Source: Candidatus Methanoplasma cognatum
Lineage (GTDB): Archaea; Thermoplasmatota; Thermoplasmata; Methanomassiliicoccales; Methanomethylophilaceae
Length of the DNA stretch: 64,000 nucleotides
Reading direction: 5' to 3'
Assembly (NCBI GenBank): GCA_009777615.1
Contig: WRLM01000004.1
Location: 1-64,000, forward strand
Of the stretch, positions 8,464 to 17,920 are shown piece by piece. How positions within the stretch are numbered: position 1 is the stretch's first letter; each line of letters opens with the position of its first letter. Under the pieces are notes generated by a model that was not told the DNA's origin, searched no databases, and was given only the letters and a program-made list of their open reading frames with translations. Made by a program: the position numbers and the translations under genes.

Positions 8464-9535
8464 CGGGGACCCCTCTTTGCCTGTTGTCAAAGTACTTGCG
8501 CTTAAAGTACAAAGCGAGAGTGACCAGGGAGATCATCACAGGCACTTCTATCAGCGGACCTATCACCGCCGCGAACGCCTGAGCGGAAGCAATACCGAAA
8601 ACCGCGACAGCTACCGCGATGGCAAGCTCAAAGTTGTTGCTTGCGGCCGTAAATGACAAAGTGACGCTCTGCTCGTAATTTATCCCCTGCCTATACGACA
8701 TGAAGAAGCTGACGAGGAACATGATTGCAAAATAGATCAGCAACGGAATGGCTATCCTCACGACATCTAACGGCAGCTCGATAATGTACTCCCCCTTGAG
8801 CGTGAACATCACTATGATCGTGTACAGTAGCGCGATAAGTGCGATCGGTGAGATCCGAGGTATGAACTTCTCTTCGTACCACTCCTTTGATTTTTTCTTC
8901 ACTATGATGTACCTCGTAAAGAATCCTGCAGCGAAAGGGATGCCTAAGTAGATCAACACGCTCTTCGCAATGCTCCAGATGGAAATGTCCAGCACTTGGC
9001 CGCCCCACGACAGGCCGAGCCATTCCGGGAGCACGGTGATGAAGATGTAGATGTAGACCGAATAGAATATGATCTGGAAAATGGAATTGAGGGCGACCAG
9101 AGCCGCGCAGTACTCATTGTCGCCTTTGGCCAATGTGTTCCATATGATGACCATAGCGATGCATCTAGCCAATCCGATCATGATGAGTCCCACCGCATAA
9201 TCCGGCATATCCGGTAGCAGCAGCACCGCGAGGATGAACATGAGGACCGGACCTATGATCCAGTTCTGGACCAGCGAGAGGCCCAGCACCTTTTTGTTCT
9301 TTGCGACCTTGCCGATCTCCTCGTACTTTATTTTACATAAAGGAGGATACATCATCACGATCAGGCCGACAGCGATCGGCCAAGAGATGGCGTCCGAACT
9401 CATACCTTCCAACGCCTCAGAGAGGCTCGGTATCAAATATCCGAGAAGAACTCCCACACCCATCGCAATAAATATCCATACGGTAAGGAAACGGTCTAAA
9501 AACGACAAGCCTGTTTCGTTCTCTGTACTGTTCAT
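8453..9535 (-). CDS. acr3: Arsenite efflux pump of the ACR3 family
   Basis: About 360 residues with roughly ten membrane helices. The signature [12 protein letters not shown] carries the Cys essential in ACR3 transporters, and the segment near [20 protein letters not shown] matches the second conserved helix pair. It exports arsenite across the cytoplasmic membrane. The ATG at 9535 follows a good ribosome binding site (gaggtg). arsC follows with a short overlap, so the two are coupled. No ArsR gene lies next to it. Confidence 0.93.
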   Translation of the reverse strand: MNSTENETGLSFLDRFLTVWIFIAMGVGVLLGYLIPSLSEALEGMSSDAISWPIAVGLIVMMYPPLCKIKYEEIGKVAKNKKVLGLSLVQNWIIGPVLMFILAVLLLPDMPDYAVGLIMIGLARCIAMVIIWNTLAKGDNEYCAALVALNSIFQIIFYSVYIYIFITVLPEWLGLSWGGQVLDISIWSIAKSVLIYLGIPFAAGFFTRYIIVKKKSKEWYEEKFIPRISPIALIALLYTIIVMFTLKGEYIIELPLDVVRIAIPLLIYFAIMFLVSFFMSYRQGINYEQSVTLSFTAASNNFELAIAVAVAVFGIASAQAFAAVIGPLIEVPVMISLVTLALYFKRKYFDNRQRGVPDGN

Positions 9536-10146
9536 TTCAGCACCTCGTAAAGCTGCGGACCTCACAGGCCTCACTTTTGTATAGATCTCTGCGGGACAAA
9601 GTATCTGGTATTATGTGCCCGTTCCTCTCTGAAAAAGTTTTGAAAGATCCTGTACTCTCAATGTATCTGCCACTCAAGCGATATCACAACACATAGATGA
9701 TTGTCTATATGATATATATGTATTTAGGTGCCGATGCTTCCGCGAGCCAGTAGCATCGTGCAGAGGATTAGTGCCGATTTTTAAGTATGGTTTAGATATG
9801 ATTCCTCTTGTTATTCACAACGATAATAGATTGTATTCCAGAAATGATCATCATTAAGCAGGCGGAAACAGCGAATGAGTTCTCTTTCGAAGAGCTACAC
9901 GATATAGTTGCACTAATAGCTATGAAGCACGGGATGCTCGCATATACCTGTGCGGACCCATGGCGCACGGGAACAGCAGGAAAGACAGAGACTATGACTT
10001 CTGCAAACCGCTCCAAGAAATATGGACTGATCAGAACAGGGTCATTCTGCAGTGATCGACTAACTACCTAACTGTACTCTCCGCTTTTTATTGCGAATCT
10101 GTCCCGTCATTCAACCATACGATGGATATCGTTGGGAGAATAAGAG
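9536..10146. other. 611-base intergenic region, possible small reading frame only
   Basis: Between the divergent acr3 and metallopeptidase genes. A plus-strand frame at 9844-10071 (75 residues from an ATG, beginning MIIIKQAETANEF) is open but has no family resemblance and no clear ribosome binding site. It may be a gene remnant. The rest is AT-rich promoter sequence near 9690-9725. I see no RNA gene here. Confidence 0.4.
9693..9708. promoter_or_regulatory. Inverted repeat in an AT-rich stretch upstream of acr3
   Basis: ATAGA-TGATTG-TCTAT, 5-bp arms around a 6-base centre, within the AT-rich tract 9690-9725 that contains TATA-like sequence on both strands. The position, about 160 bases upstream of acr3, would suit an operator for an arsenic-responsive repressor. 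No experimental or motif-database support is available to me. Confidence 0.25.
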
Positions 10147-10824
10147 ATGGAAACAGAAGGTGTCTTAAGGACCAAGTTCAAAGAGATTGGAAAAGAGTAC
10201 GGTTTTGATAAAGTCGAGGCGGAGTTCGTCGCGTTCAAGGAATTCAAGGTAAGGTGGCAGAGGAGCTACAAATGGGCGGACTTCAAGGTCTCAGATTATC
10301 TGGCGGACGCGCCTCCGGAAGTGATCGAAGGGTTGTGCAATTCGCTGTTCTCGAAGATAACAGGAGAGGACGAAGGATATTCCGAGGAAATGTGCAGGTG
10401 GATAACCTCGCCGGAGTTCTCGGAGTATAAGCAGCCGGTGTACCTGAAGAGGAGCAGGAACCTCACGAGGTCCCCGAAGGGGGAGGCCAAGAGCCTTGAT
10501 GCCGCATACGGGAGGCTTATTGAGATGGGGCTGACGGAAAAGGATCCGGCGCTCCATCTTACGTGGACGAAAGAGTCCAACGTAAGGAAGATCGGGCACT
10601 GTTCCGTTCTGATGAAAGTGATCTCGATATCGAGCGTGCTAGACACCGACATGATCCCGGACTTCGTCCTCGATTTCTGCTTGTACCATGAGCTGTGCCA
10701 CATGAAGATAGGGTTCGACCCGTCCGCGAAAAGGCACGGGGAGGAGTTCTCGAAACTGGAGGCGAAGTATCCGAAAAGGGACGAGGCGGAAGAGTGGCTG
10801 AAGAGGCTCTGCCTTTACTTGTGA
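10147..10824 (+). CDS. Predicted metal-dependent peptidase (DUF45/SprT-like, HExxH)
   Basis: 225 residues. The zinc motif HELCH (181-185) is preceded by a hydrophobic stretch (FVLDFCLY) and followed by KRHGEEF, which supplies a probable third ligand. This is the arrangement of the YgjP/DUF45 and SprT-like gluzincins. The N-terminal half, with SRNLTRSPKGEAKSLDAAYGRL, is not one I recognise. No signal peptide is seen, so it probably acts in the cytoplasm; the substrate is unknown. It appears to be a single gene. Confidence 0.7.
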   Translation: METEGVLRTKFKEIGKEYGFDKVEAEFVAFKEFKVRWQRSYKWADFKVSDYLADAPPEVIEGLCNSLFSKITGEDEGYSEEMCRWITSPEFSEYKQPVYLKRSRNLTRSPKGEAKSLDAAYGRLIEMGLTEKDPALHLTWTKESNVRKIGHCSVLMKVISISSVLDTDMIPDFVLDFCLYHELCHMKIGFDPSAKRHGEEFSKLEAKYPKRDEAEEWLKRLCLYL

Positions 10825-10979
10825 GCAGAGTCTGCGGAGGGGGCCGGAGTAAACAGAGCCGATAGCTCATGAACAGGCGTTCCTTCCGAGCCCTATTTTT
10901 TCAGTAATGATCGCGGACAGCAAATAGCGAATGAAGAAACCGCAAGGTGCTCAGAACAAGAAATATCGGATGTGCTACA

Positions 10980-12011
10980 ATGACAAAGGAATCGGATAAA
11001 CATCGTGTCGAAGGTTTCAAAGAGATCTTGGATATAATCGAAAGTGCAAAACTCAACGCATATCGCGCGGTCAACAGAGAGCTTATAAACATGTATCGGG
11101 CGGTCGGCGAATATGTTTCAAAGAAGGTCGAAACAGGCGCATGGGGGAAGGGAATCGTAAATGAAATCGCCGCATACATTCAGCAGAACAACCCCTGTAT
11201 CTCGGGGTTCTCTCCGCAGAATCTTTGGCGGATGAAACAGTTCTATGAGACCTACAAGGATGACGAGATTCTCTCAACACTGTCGAGAGAATTAAGCTGG
11301 ACCGTCAACACAAGGATAATGGCAGGCAAGACCGCCGAGGAGCGCGAATTCTACCTGAGAATGGCGACGAAGAATAATTATTCCTATCGGGAACTGAACA
11401 GGCAGATGAATAGCTGTCTGTATGAGCGCACGGCGCTTTCCAGGAATTCCTTCACAAACGCTTCATTCGTCGACAGGTACGATGGGCTGGCCGCGCTTAG
11501 GGACAGTTACGTTTTGGAATTCCTAGATATGCCGAAGAATTACAAAGAGAAAGATCTGCGGAAAGCAATAGTAGACAACCTCAAAGAATTCATACTGGAA
11601 TTTGGAAGGGATTTCAGCTTTATCGGTGAAGAGTACAGGATTCAAGTAGGCGACAGCGATTTTTACATTGATCTGATATTTTATAACCGTGAGCTCAGCT
11701 GCCTCGTTGCTGTGGAACTGAAGACCGAACCTTTCAGGCCCGAGCAGGTCGGGCAAATGCAGTTTTACCTGGAGGCACTGGACAGAGATGTGAAAAAGAA
11801 CAGCGAGAATCCGAGCGTCGGCCTGATACTTTGTACCGACAAAGACGATATGGTCGTTGAATATACACTTGCGAAAAGTTCAGCCCCAAGTCTGATCGCC
11901 GCGTATGAACTCGCGCTACCAGATAAAAAATTACTTCAGCAGAGGGTAAAGGAACTCACACTTCTCGCAGGGCGCGCAGAGGGCAGCGAAAGATCCGACA
12001 GGGCATATTGA
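10980..12011 (+). CDS. DUF1016/YhcG-type PD-(D/E)XK nuclease family protein
   Basis: About 343 residues. The N-terminal DUF1016_N part (AYRAVNRELINMYRAVGEYVSKK to FYETY and LSWTVNTRIM) is followed by a PD-(D/E)XK core: FYIDLIFYN gives the metal-binding Asp and VAVELKT the E-x-K, then VGQMQFYLEALD. The family is common in mobile gene pools and beside restriction systems; its DNA substrate is not established. The start at 10980 matches the family N-terminus. A homologue on the other strand lies at 14803-15861. Confidence 0.85.
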   Translation: MTKESDKHRVEGFKEILDIIESAKLNAYRAVNRELINMYRAVGEYVSKKVETGAWGKGIVNEIAAYIQQNNPCISGFSPQNLWRMKQFYETYKDDEILSTLSRELSWTVNTRIMAGKTAEEREFYLRMATKNNYSYRELNRQMNSCLYERTALSRNSFTNASFVDRYDGLAALRDSYVLEFLDMPKNYKEKDLRKAIVDNLKEFILEFGRDFSFIGEEYRIQVGDSDFYIDLIFYNRELSCLVAVELKTEPFRPEQVGQMQFYLEALDRDVKKNSENPSVGLILCTDKDDMVVEYTLAKSSAPSLIAAYELALPDKKLLQQRVKELTLLAGRAEGSERSDRAY

Positions 12012-12568
12012 AAAAAATCATGTCGCAGTATAATCCTAGTAAAAACTCTAACCTTCTGATGGCATCCGCGTGCAGGTTGAAAACGGGTGTCTCCCAGCGT
12101 TAACACACTTTTTCACGGTCCGGCGATGACGCCGGTCTCGAAGCACTGACTTACGCTGGGAGTATGTGTCGGACCCTGCGTTGGCTTCCGGTCACGGCCG
12201 CGATGACACATCGCTGCTACCGCAAGAGCCCCTTTTCAGGGACAGGGTCTCTGTAAGCCGTTCCGTGCACATAGCAATCACGAGTTCATGCTCCTACGCC
12301 GTCCCGGCTGCTGATTGGTATTATCTTGATATTCTTATATTTTCCACTCCCAAAATATCTAAAGCGAAGTGCTTATACGTCAATCAACGTACTTTATGGT
12401 ATAAACCTCATACAATATCAAAAAAACATCTGTTTATTGTCGAAAATTTCCGAATTTCGTTAAAAATAAGTGAAAAAATACGAATATCGCAGTCGGATTG
12501 ACGGGAAAATCATAGGCTTTACGAATTCTATGGTTAGCTTTATCTAAGAAGATTTAATATCGGCTCGT
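12012..12568. other. 557-base gap with a structured element and an AT-rich half
   Basis: The first part holds a strong nested structure. ctcccagcgt (12091-12100) pairs with acgctgggag (12153-12162), and inside it CCGGCG-atga-CGCCGG forms a stable hairpin. A CTGA sits downstream of gatgac, but spacing and flanks do not make a convincing box C/D RNA. From about 12310 the sequence becomes strongly AT-rich up to the next gene. I see no supported protein gene. Confidence 0.45.
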
Positions 12569-14659
12569 ATGAAAGCATATTTCAGGCCGGACTCCGTTGC
12601 GATACTCGGCGCATCGGAGGACACGACAAAACTGGGCGGCATGCTTCTTAAGAACATGATTGACGCAGGTTATAAAGGAAAACTCTACCCGATAAACCCC
12701 AAAGGCGGGATTATACAGGGAGTAAAGGCTTACAAATCCATCACAGAGGTCGGCGAGCCGATCGAACTCGCGGTCGTTGCGATAAAGAACGTGCAGGCGG
12801 TCGAAGAGATGAAAGAGCTCGGCGCGGCCGGAGTCAAATATGTTTCGATGCTGACGGCAGGGTTCAAAGAGACGGGGCATGAGGGCGCCGTGCTTGAAGA
12901 GAAACTCATGGCCGAGGCGGAGAAGTACGGGATCAGGATCGCCGGTCCCAACTGTTTCGGCAACATGAACATAAGCCACGGGATGAACTTCACATTCACG
13001 CACATCCTGCCTCCGGTGGGAAACATATCCATGATATCTCAGTCCGGCGCGCTCGGATCGTCCATTCTGGAATGGTCCAAACACATCGACATCGGAATGG
13101 CCAATTTTATGACATTCGGGAACAAGTCAGATGTTGACGAAGCGGCGGTCATAGAGGAATTGGTCAATGACCCCAACACCAAGGTCATAGGCATATACTG
13201 CGAGGGCATATCCAACGGCGACAGGTTCGTCAAAGCGATCGAAGCGGTAAAATCCAAGAAGCCGATCGTAATATTCAAATCGGGGAAGACCGAGGCCGGC
13301 TCGGCAGCGGCATCATCCCACACCGGATCCCTGGCGGGTTCCGATGCCGTGAACGACGTCATTTTCAGCAAGCTCAATCTGCACAGGGCCCAGGACCTGG
13401 ACGAGATGCTTGACGCGCTTTCAGTGTTCAGCACATGCAGTCCCATGAAGAAGGACGGCATAGCCATAATCACGAATGCCGGAGGGCTCGGCGTCATGTC
13501 CGCGGATGCGACGTTCGAAGCACCTTACATAGAGGCGGCGAAGCTGTCCCAGGAAACGCTGGATAATATAACGAAATCGGTACCCAACGTCGCCGGGCTG
13601 ACCAACCCCATCGATGTGAGAGGGGATGCGAAAGCGGAGTACTTCAGAGGCGCCATAGAGGTAGTCATAAAAGATCCGTCTGTGGGCGGCCTGGTAGTTA
13701 TGGGATCGCCCCTTGACACCGCCGACCTCGAAAGCATAGCCAAGATCCTCGTCGAAATGAGGGATGACATCCCCGTTCCGACAACATGCTGCTTCCCAGG
13801 CGGGGACAAATGCGAGAGGGCGAACAAGATCCTCCGGGAAGGGAAGATACCCTGCTACTCCACGCCGGACAGGGCGGTCCGCGCGCTCTCCATACTGAGG
13901 AAATACACAGTGAGGAGCCAGGAGAAGCACGACCCGATGATACAGCCCTCAGTTTCCGGAAAGGCAGTGGCACAGAAGATAATCGCGGACGCGAAAGCCG
14001 AGGGAAGGAAAGCCCTTACCGAAGCGGAGGGAAAGAAGATCTTCGCCGCATACGGTATGCCCACTCCCGGAGAAGCGACCGTTAAGAGCGCCGACGAGGC
14101 GGTAAAGGAATGCAACAGGATCGGGTATCCGGTCGTCATGAAGATCCTCTCCCCCGACATCGCTCACAAGACGGACGTAGGCGGTGTGGTGGTCGGAGTG
14201 AAGAACGCCGACGAAGCGAAAACGGCATATGATAAGATCATGGCAAACTGCAAAGCGGCAAAGCCCAACGCAAGGCTCGACGGCGTATCGATACAGCAGA
14301 TGGTCTTCGGACAGGAGGTCATACTTTCAATGATAAGGGACGTTCAGTTCGGCCCCATCGTGTCCTTCGGGCTCGGAGGCATCTATGTGGAGATACTTGC
14401 GGAGATATCCCAGGCCCATGTTCCCATGAGCGAGCAGCAGCTTGACAAGATGATCACCTCCACCAAAGCATACAAACTGCTGGCCGGAGCGAGAGGCCTT
14501 CCGGTGGCAGACATCGATGCTATGAAGGATATGATCAGAAGGATCGTGATGGTCGCCGTGGAGAACCCCGAGATCTATGAGCTGGAGATAAACCCTGTCA
14601 TAGTGGGAAAGAAAGGCCTCGGCTGCTGGGCGGTCGACGCCCTCTGCACCCTGAAATAA
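12569..14659 (+). CDS. acd: ADP-forming acyl-CoA synthetase (acetate-CoA ligase), alpha-beta fusion
   Basis: 696 residues, the length of fused ADP-forming acetyl-CoA synthetases. The CoA-binding Rossmann domain starts at SVAILGASED. Next comes the succinyl-CoA-ligase-like domain with SQSGALGSS and the phospho-His loop ASSHTGSLAG. The ATP-grasp part (about 470-696) includes GYPVVMKILSPDIAHKTD and the C-terminal LEINPVIV. It converts acyl-CoA, ADP and Pi to acid, CoA and ATP, or runs in reverse to activate acetate for carbon assimilation. It appears monocistronic with its own terminator. Confidence 0.93.
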   Translation: MKAYFRPDSVAILGASEDTTKLGGMLLKNMIDAGYKGKLYPINPKGGIIQGVKAYKSITEVGEPIELAVVAIKNVQAVEEMKELGAAGVKYVSMLTAGFKETGHEGAVLEEKLMAEAEKYGIRIAGPNCFGNMNISHGMNFTFTHILPPVGNISMISQSGALGSSILEWSKHIDIGMANFMTFGNKSDVDEAAVIEELVNDPNTKVIGIYCEGISNGDRFVKAIEAVKSKKPIVIFKSGKTEAGSAAASSHTGSLAGSDAVNDVIFSKLNLHRAQDLDEMLDALSVFSTCSPMKKDGIAIITNAGGLGVMSADATFEAPYIEAAKLSQETLDNITKSVPNVAGLTNPIDVRGDAKAEYFRGAIEVVIKDPSVGGLVVMGSPLDTADLESIAKILVEMRDDIPVPTTCCFPGGDKCERANKILREGKIPCYSTPDRAVRALSILRKYTVRSQEKHDPMIQPSVSGKAVAQKIIADAKAEGRKALTEAEGKKIFAAYGMPTPGEATVKSADEAVKECNRIGYPVVMKILSPDIAHKTDVGGVVVGVKNADEAKTAYDKIMANCKAAKPNARLDGVSIQQMVFGQEVILSMIRDVQFGPIVSFGLGGIYVEILAEISQAHVPMSEQQLDKMITSTKAYKLLAGARGLPVADIDAMKDMIRRIVMVAVENPEIYELEINPVIVGKKGLGCWAVDALCTLK

Positions 14660-14667
14660 ACACAACC

Positions 14668-14692
14668 GCCGGGGCAACCCGGCATATTTTTA
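14668..14692 (+). terminator. GNRA-capped hairpin with T-rich tail after acd
   Basis: GCCGGG-GCAA-CCCGGC (14668-14683), followed by a short spacer and ttttt near 14687-14691. It starts nine bases after the acd stop. Confidence 0.7.
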
Positions 14693-14802
14693 ATTCATTG
14701 GTTCTGAAAAGACGCCTATTCCGCAACCTGAGTGGAAACCGGTGCGCTCTGCCTGCGCCGGGATCGAAATGGGTCCGCCTTCGGCACAGGCTCGGAGCTC
14801 CG

Positions 14803-15861
14803 TCACCCGTTGTTCCCGAACGTTCGCTCACGCATCAGCATATCCCTTTCCGTCGAAAGCTCAAGGGCAAGTTCTTCCTCGGTCGGCAGATGAAGTTTGT
14901 ACTTTGACGCGAATATCTGCTTATTTCCTTCTTCAGGGAATGTATACTTCACGACGCTTTCGTTCTTGTCCGCGCACAGTATTATGCCTATCGGCGGACC
15001 ATCGCCCTCATTCATAAGTTCTCTTGTATGGTAGTTCACATACATCTGCATCTGTCCGATGTCCTGATGCGTAAGCTTACCTGCCTTGATGTCTATCAGG
15101 ACGAAACATCTTAGGATGTAGTTGTAAAAAACAAGGTCTATGTAGAAATGGTCCCCATCGAGCGATATCCGCTTTTGACGCGCTTCGAAGGTGAATCCCT
15201 GTCCTAGTTCCAGCAGGAACTTCTGCATATGGTCGATAAGCCCCTGCTCAAGTTCAGTCTCGTAGTATTTAGTGTTAGGCCGCAGCCCAAGGAACTCCAA
15301 CACATAAGGATCCTTTATGATATCCTCAGTCTTTTTCGGAGGTTCCTTTTGAACGGCCTCCTCGATAACACCGCCATCATCGCGGCCCGCCAGAAGCCTT
15401 TCATAGCAAAGGCTGTTGATCTGCCGCTCCAGTTGCCGGGTACTCCAAATTCCCTTGATGCACTCTTCCAGGTAGTATTCGCGCGCCTGTGGTTTTTCTA
15501 CGCGCATGATCAGGCGGTAATGGGTCCAAGACAATTCGGTACGCAGTGCGTTCCGATTTGGCAATGTTATGTAAAACTGGCGCATGAACCGTAAATTACG
15601 TTCGTCAAACCCCCGTCCGTATTCGGATACAAGATGTTTTGACAGGCTTTTGATCAGGCCGTCCCCATAGGTGGCGCGTTCGGCACCGCCCTGTTTTTCT
15701 ACTATTATTCTCCCGACGTCCCAGTACGCCTCGACCATTGAACTGTTGATAGCGGCGAATGTCTTTTTCCGGGCGTTATCCAACACATTTCGTACGTCGT
15801 TATAAAGCACCATGTCGACTGTTTCGTTCTTGCCCGCCGGTAAAATCTCTTTCTCACTCAT
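14803..15861 (-). CDS. DUF1016/YhcG-type PD-(D/E)XK nuclease family protein, second copy
   Basis: About 352 residues, the same architecture as the protein at 10980-12011: an N-terminal helical domain (AINSSMVEAYWDVGRIIVEK), LSWTHYRLIMRV, and a nuclease core with FYIDLVFYN and VLIDIKAG, where the usual E-x-K is D-x-K, then IGQMQMYVNYH and GIILCADKNESVVKY. The ATG at 15861 follows a Shine-Dalgarno-like ggatgtgatc. The two copies differ at many positions, so they are old paralogues or separate acquisitions, not a recent duplication. Confidence 0.85.
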   Translation of the reverse strand: MSEKEILPAGKNETVDMVLYNDVRNVLDNARKKTFAAINSSMVEAYWDVGRIIVEKQGGAERATYGDGLIKSLSKHLVSEYGRGFDERNLRFMRQFYITLPNRNALRTELSWTHYRLIMRVEKPQAREYYLEECIKGIWSTRQLERQINSLCYERLLAGRDDGGVIEEAVQKEPPKKTEDIIKDPYVLEFLGLRPNTKYYETELEQGLIDHMQKFLLELGQGFTFEARQKRISLDGDHFYIDLVFYNYILRCFVLIDIKAGKLTHQDIGQMQMYVNYHTRELMNEGDGPPIGIILCADKNESVVKYTFPEEGNKQIFASKYKLHLPTEEELALELSTERDMLMRERTFGNNG

Positions 15862-15971
15862 CAGATCACATCCATAAATACAAAACAAATCCTCGTTGTC
15901 ATCTGGGTGATTCAAGTATCGCAGAAGGTAAAAAGTCCGCACACTACATGTATACTACATATTCCTCGGCA

Positions 15972-16041
15972 GGGCATGCAAGCATTGAGCGGATGTCTTC
16001 TGACATTCCGAATTATGCCCGGCCGCATTGTCCTCACGGCC
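15972..16041 (+). other. Possible structured leader upstream of dph5
   Basis: GGGCAT (15972-15977) pairs with ATGCCC (16015-16020) and encloses a hairpin GGATGTC-TTCT-GACATTCC. Directly after it GGCCG (16021-16025) pairs with CGGCC (16037-16041). The element lies 70 bases before the dph5 start. No known RNA family is recognised. Confidence 0.25.
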
Positions 16042-16111
16042 GTAATAAAGAGGCGGAAATCCAGGCTCGGTCTGCATAACCGTTTAATCCGATGATATCC
16101 ATCATTCGCGC

Positions 16112-16915
16112 ATGGTATCGGAGATCGTCTTCGTCGGGCTGGGGCTCAGCGGAACGGACGGGATGACCGTCAAAGGGCTGAACGCTCTGAAAGAATGCGA
16201 TAAGATATACGCAGAGTTCTACACTTCCGCACTGATAGGCGCCGGCATAGGGGATCTAGAGTCCGTCATCGGAAAGAAGATCAGCATAGTGCACAGGTCG
16301 CAGGTGGAGGAAGACGATATCATAATCTCTGACGCGAGAACGATGAGGGTGGGGTTCGTCGCCGCGGGCGACACCATGCTCGCAACGACCCATGTGGACC
16401 TCAGGATACAGGCGGCAGAGGAGGGGATACCCGTCAGATTGGTGCACGGGGTATCCATATTCGGGGCATGTCCCGCATCACTGGGCCTTCAGCCGTACAA
16501 GTTCGGAAGGACAGTGACCCTTCCGTTCCTGGAAGCGGATTATCAGCCAAAGTCCCCCTACGATAACATCAAGCAGAACAAGGACCGGGGACTCCATACG
16601 ATGATCCTTCTTGATATAAGAGCCGACGAACTCAGATACATGACCGCCCACCAGGCCCTGGAGTGGCTGATGGAAGGAGAAAAGAAATGGGCGGAAGGCC
16701 TGATCACCGACAGGACCGTTATCTGCGTCGCATCCAACGTCGGGTCGAAGGATGAGAAAATATTCGCGGGATATCCCCAGGACCTTCTGAAGAAGGACCT
16801 GGGAGCGCCGCTGCAGACACTGGTGATCCCCGGCGACCTGCATTTCATGGAAGCCTATGCGTTAGTGGATTTCGCAGGAGCCCCTAAAGAAATAATCGAC
16901 GAAGAGGACAGATGA
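16112..16915 (+). CDS. dph5: Diphthine synthase
   Basis: 267 residues of the tetrapyrrole-methylase fold. It opens with IVFVGLGLSGTDGMT and contains LVHGVSIF and PYKFGRTVTLPF, as in archaeal DphB/Dph5. The enzyme trimethylates the modified histidine of elongation factor 2 with S-adenosylmethionine in diphthamide synthesis. The stop overlaps the start of trm5 (ATGA), so two translation-related genes are coupled. Confidence 0.95.
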   Translation: MVSEIVFVGLGLSGTDGMTVKGLNALKECDKIYAEFYTSALIGAGIGDLESVIGKKISIVHRSQVEEDDIIISDARTMRVGFVAAGDTMLATTHVDLRIQAAEEGIPVRLVHGVSIFGACPASLGLQPYKFGRTVTLPFLEADYQPKSPYDNIKQNKDRGLHTMILLDIRADELRYMTAHQALEWLMEGEKKWAEGLITDRTVICVASNVGSKDEKIFAGYPQDLLKKDLGAPLQTLVIPGDLHFMEAYALVDFAGAPKEIIDEEDR

Positions 16916-17919
16916 TGACCAGGTGTATCAGGGTCCCAAAGAGAGAAGGGGAGCGCGTGAGAGCGGACCTGCTGTCCGAAGGGATACTGGACACAACAAG
17001 GAAGATAGGTTCCGACGAACTTTTCCTTTTCATTCCCATACTGACAGACAGATACGGCAGCTACGAAGCGGCCGATGTCGATTTGGAGATCATCGAACAA
17101 ACGCCGGCCGACTACAAAGAGGTACTGGACATACCGGAGGAGTTCAGGCGGGAACTGCCCACCTCCTTTGACATCATCGGCGACGTGGCCATAATAAAGA
17201 TCCCGGATGTCCTTGTGCCGTACAAGGACCGGATCGGCGGGGCGATGATGTCCGTAAACTCATCGATAAGGACGGTGATGATGGACTCCGGGGTCAAAGG
17301 GGACCTGAGAATAAGGGAGCTTGAACAGATAGCCGGCGAGGGAAGCTCCGAGACGGTGCACAAGGAATTCGGGGTCAGGATGATAACGGACCCGTCGAAA
17401 GTATACTTCAATCCGAGGCTCGCAACGGAAAGGGCAAGGGTGGCGTCCCTGGTAAAGGACGGGGAGACGATAATTGACATGTTCGCAGGGGTAGCCCCAT
17501 TCGGATTGGTCATAAGCAAAAGAGCCAGACCGAAGATAATATACTCAATTGATATCAATCCCGATGCGGAAAGGTTCGCCAGAAGGAACACCGAGATCAA
17601 CCGCATAGAGAACATAATCTCCATAACAGGCGACGCCGCCGAGGTCATGATCGGACTTCCCGAAGCGGACAGGGTGATCATGAACCTGCCCCAGACAGCC
17701 GACTCCTTTCTCGCGAACGCGCTTTCTAAGACAAGGGTCGGCGGCACGATCCATCTTCACAAAGTGATCGAAAGAGCTGAGCTCGATGATCTTATATCAA
17801 AGATAAAGGAAGGCGCCGGCTCCCTTGGGTTCGGGATATCCGTCGGCTGCATATCGGAACTGAAGACATATTCGCCTACAATGAGCGTCTATGTCCTTGA
17901 TATCAGAAGAGAAGTTTGA
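16912..17919 (+). CDS. trm5: tRNA (guanine-37-N1)-methyltransferase, Trm5 family
   Basis: 335 residues. The N-terminal D1 and D2 domains (RCIRVPKREGERVR; PTSFDIIGDVAIIKIPD) are followed by the class I methyltransferase domain with FNPRLATERAR, DMFAGVAPFG, YSIDINPDA and the catalytic-site NLP (VIMNLPQ). This is the archaeal Trm5 pattern. The product modifies G37 to m1G, which keeps the reading frame. The start ATG at 16912 overlaps the dph5 stop. The gene ends one base before the convergent gene's stop. Confidence 0.92.
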   Translation: MMTRCIRVPKREGERVRADLLSEGILDTTRKIGSDELFLFIPILTDRYGSYEAADVDLEIIEQTPADYKEVLDIPEEFRRELPTSFDIIGDVAIIKIPDVLVPYKDRIGGAMMSVNSSIRTVMMDSGVKGDLRIRELEQIAGEGSSETVHKEFGVRMITDPSKVYFNPRLATERARVASLVKDGETIIDMFAGVAPFGLVISKRARPKIIYSIDINPDAERFARRNTEINRIENIISITGDAAEVMIGLPEADRVIMNLPQTADSFLANALSKTRVGGTIHLHKVIERAELDDLISKIKEGAGSLGFGISVGCISELKTYSPTMSVYVLDIRREV

Positions 17920-17920
17920 A

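Noticed and set aside
8453-8490. Earlier arsC start at 8490
   Set aside because: A purine-rich gagggg lies at the right distance from the ATG at 8463, while 8490 lacks one.
9844-10071. 75-residue frame as a confident gene
   Set aside because: No ribosome binding site, no homology I can recognise and no operon context. Mentioned only within the intergenic description.
12125-12155. Box C/D RNA (gatgac and ctga)
   Set aside because: Box C is incomplete and lies inside a stable hairpin, which would prevent kink-turn formation.
12166-12501. 111-codon frame in the gap before acd
   Set aside because: Composition shifts midway from GC-rich to AT-rich, there is no ribosome binding site, and no protein pattern is recognisable.
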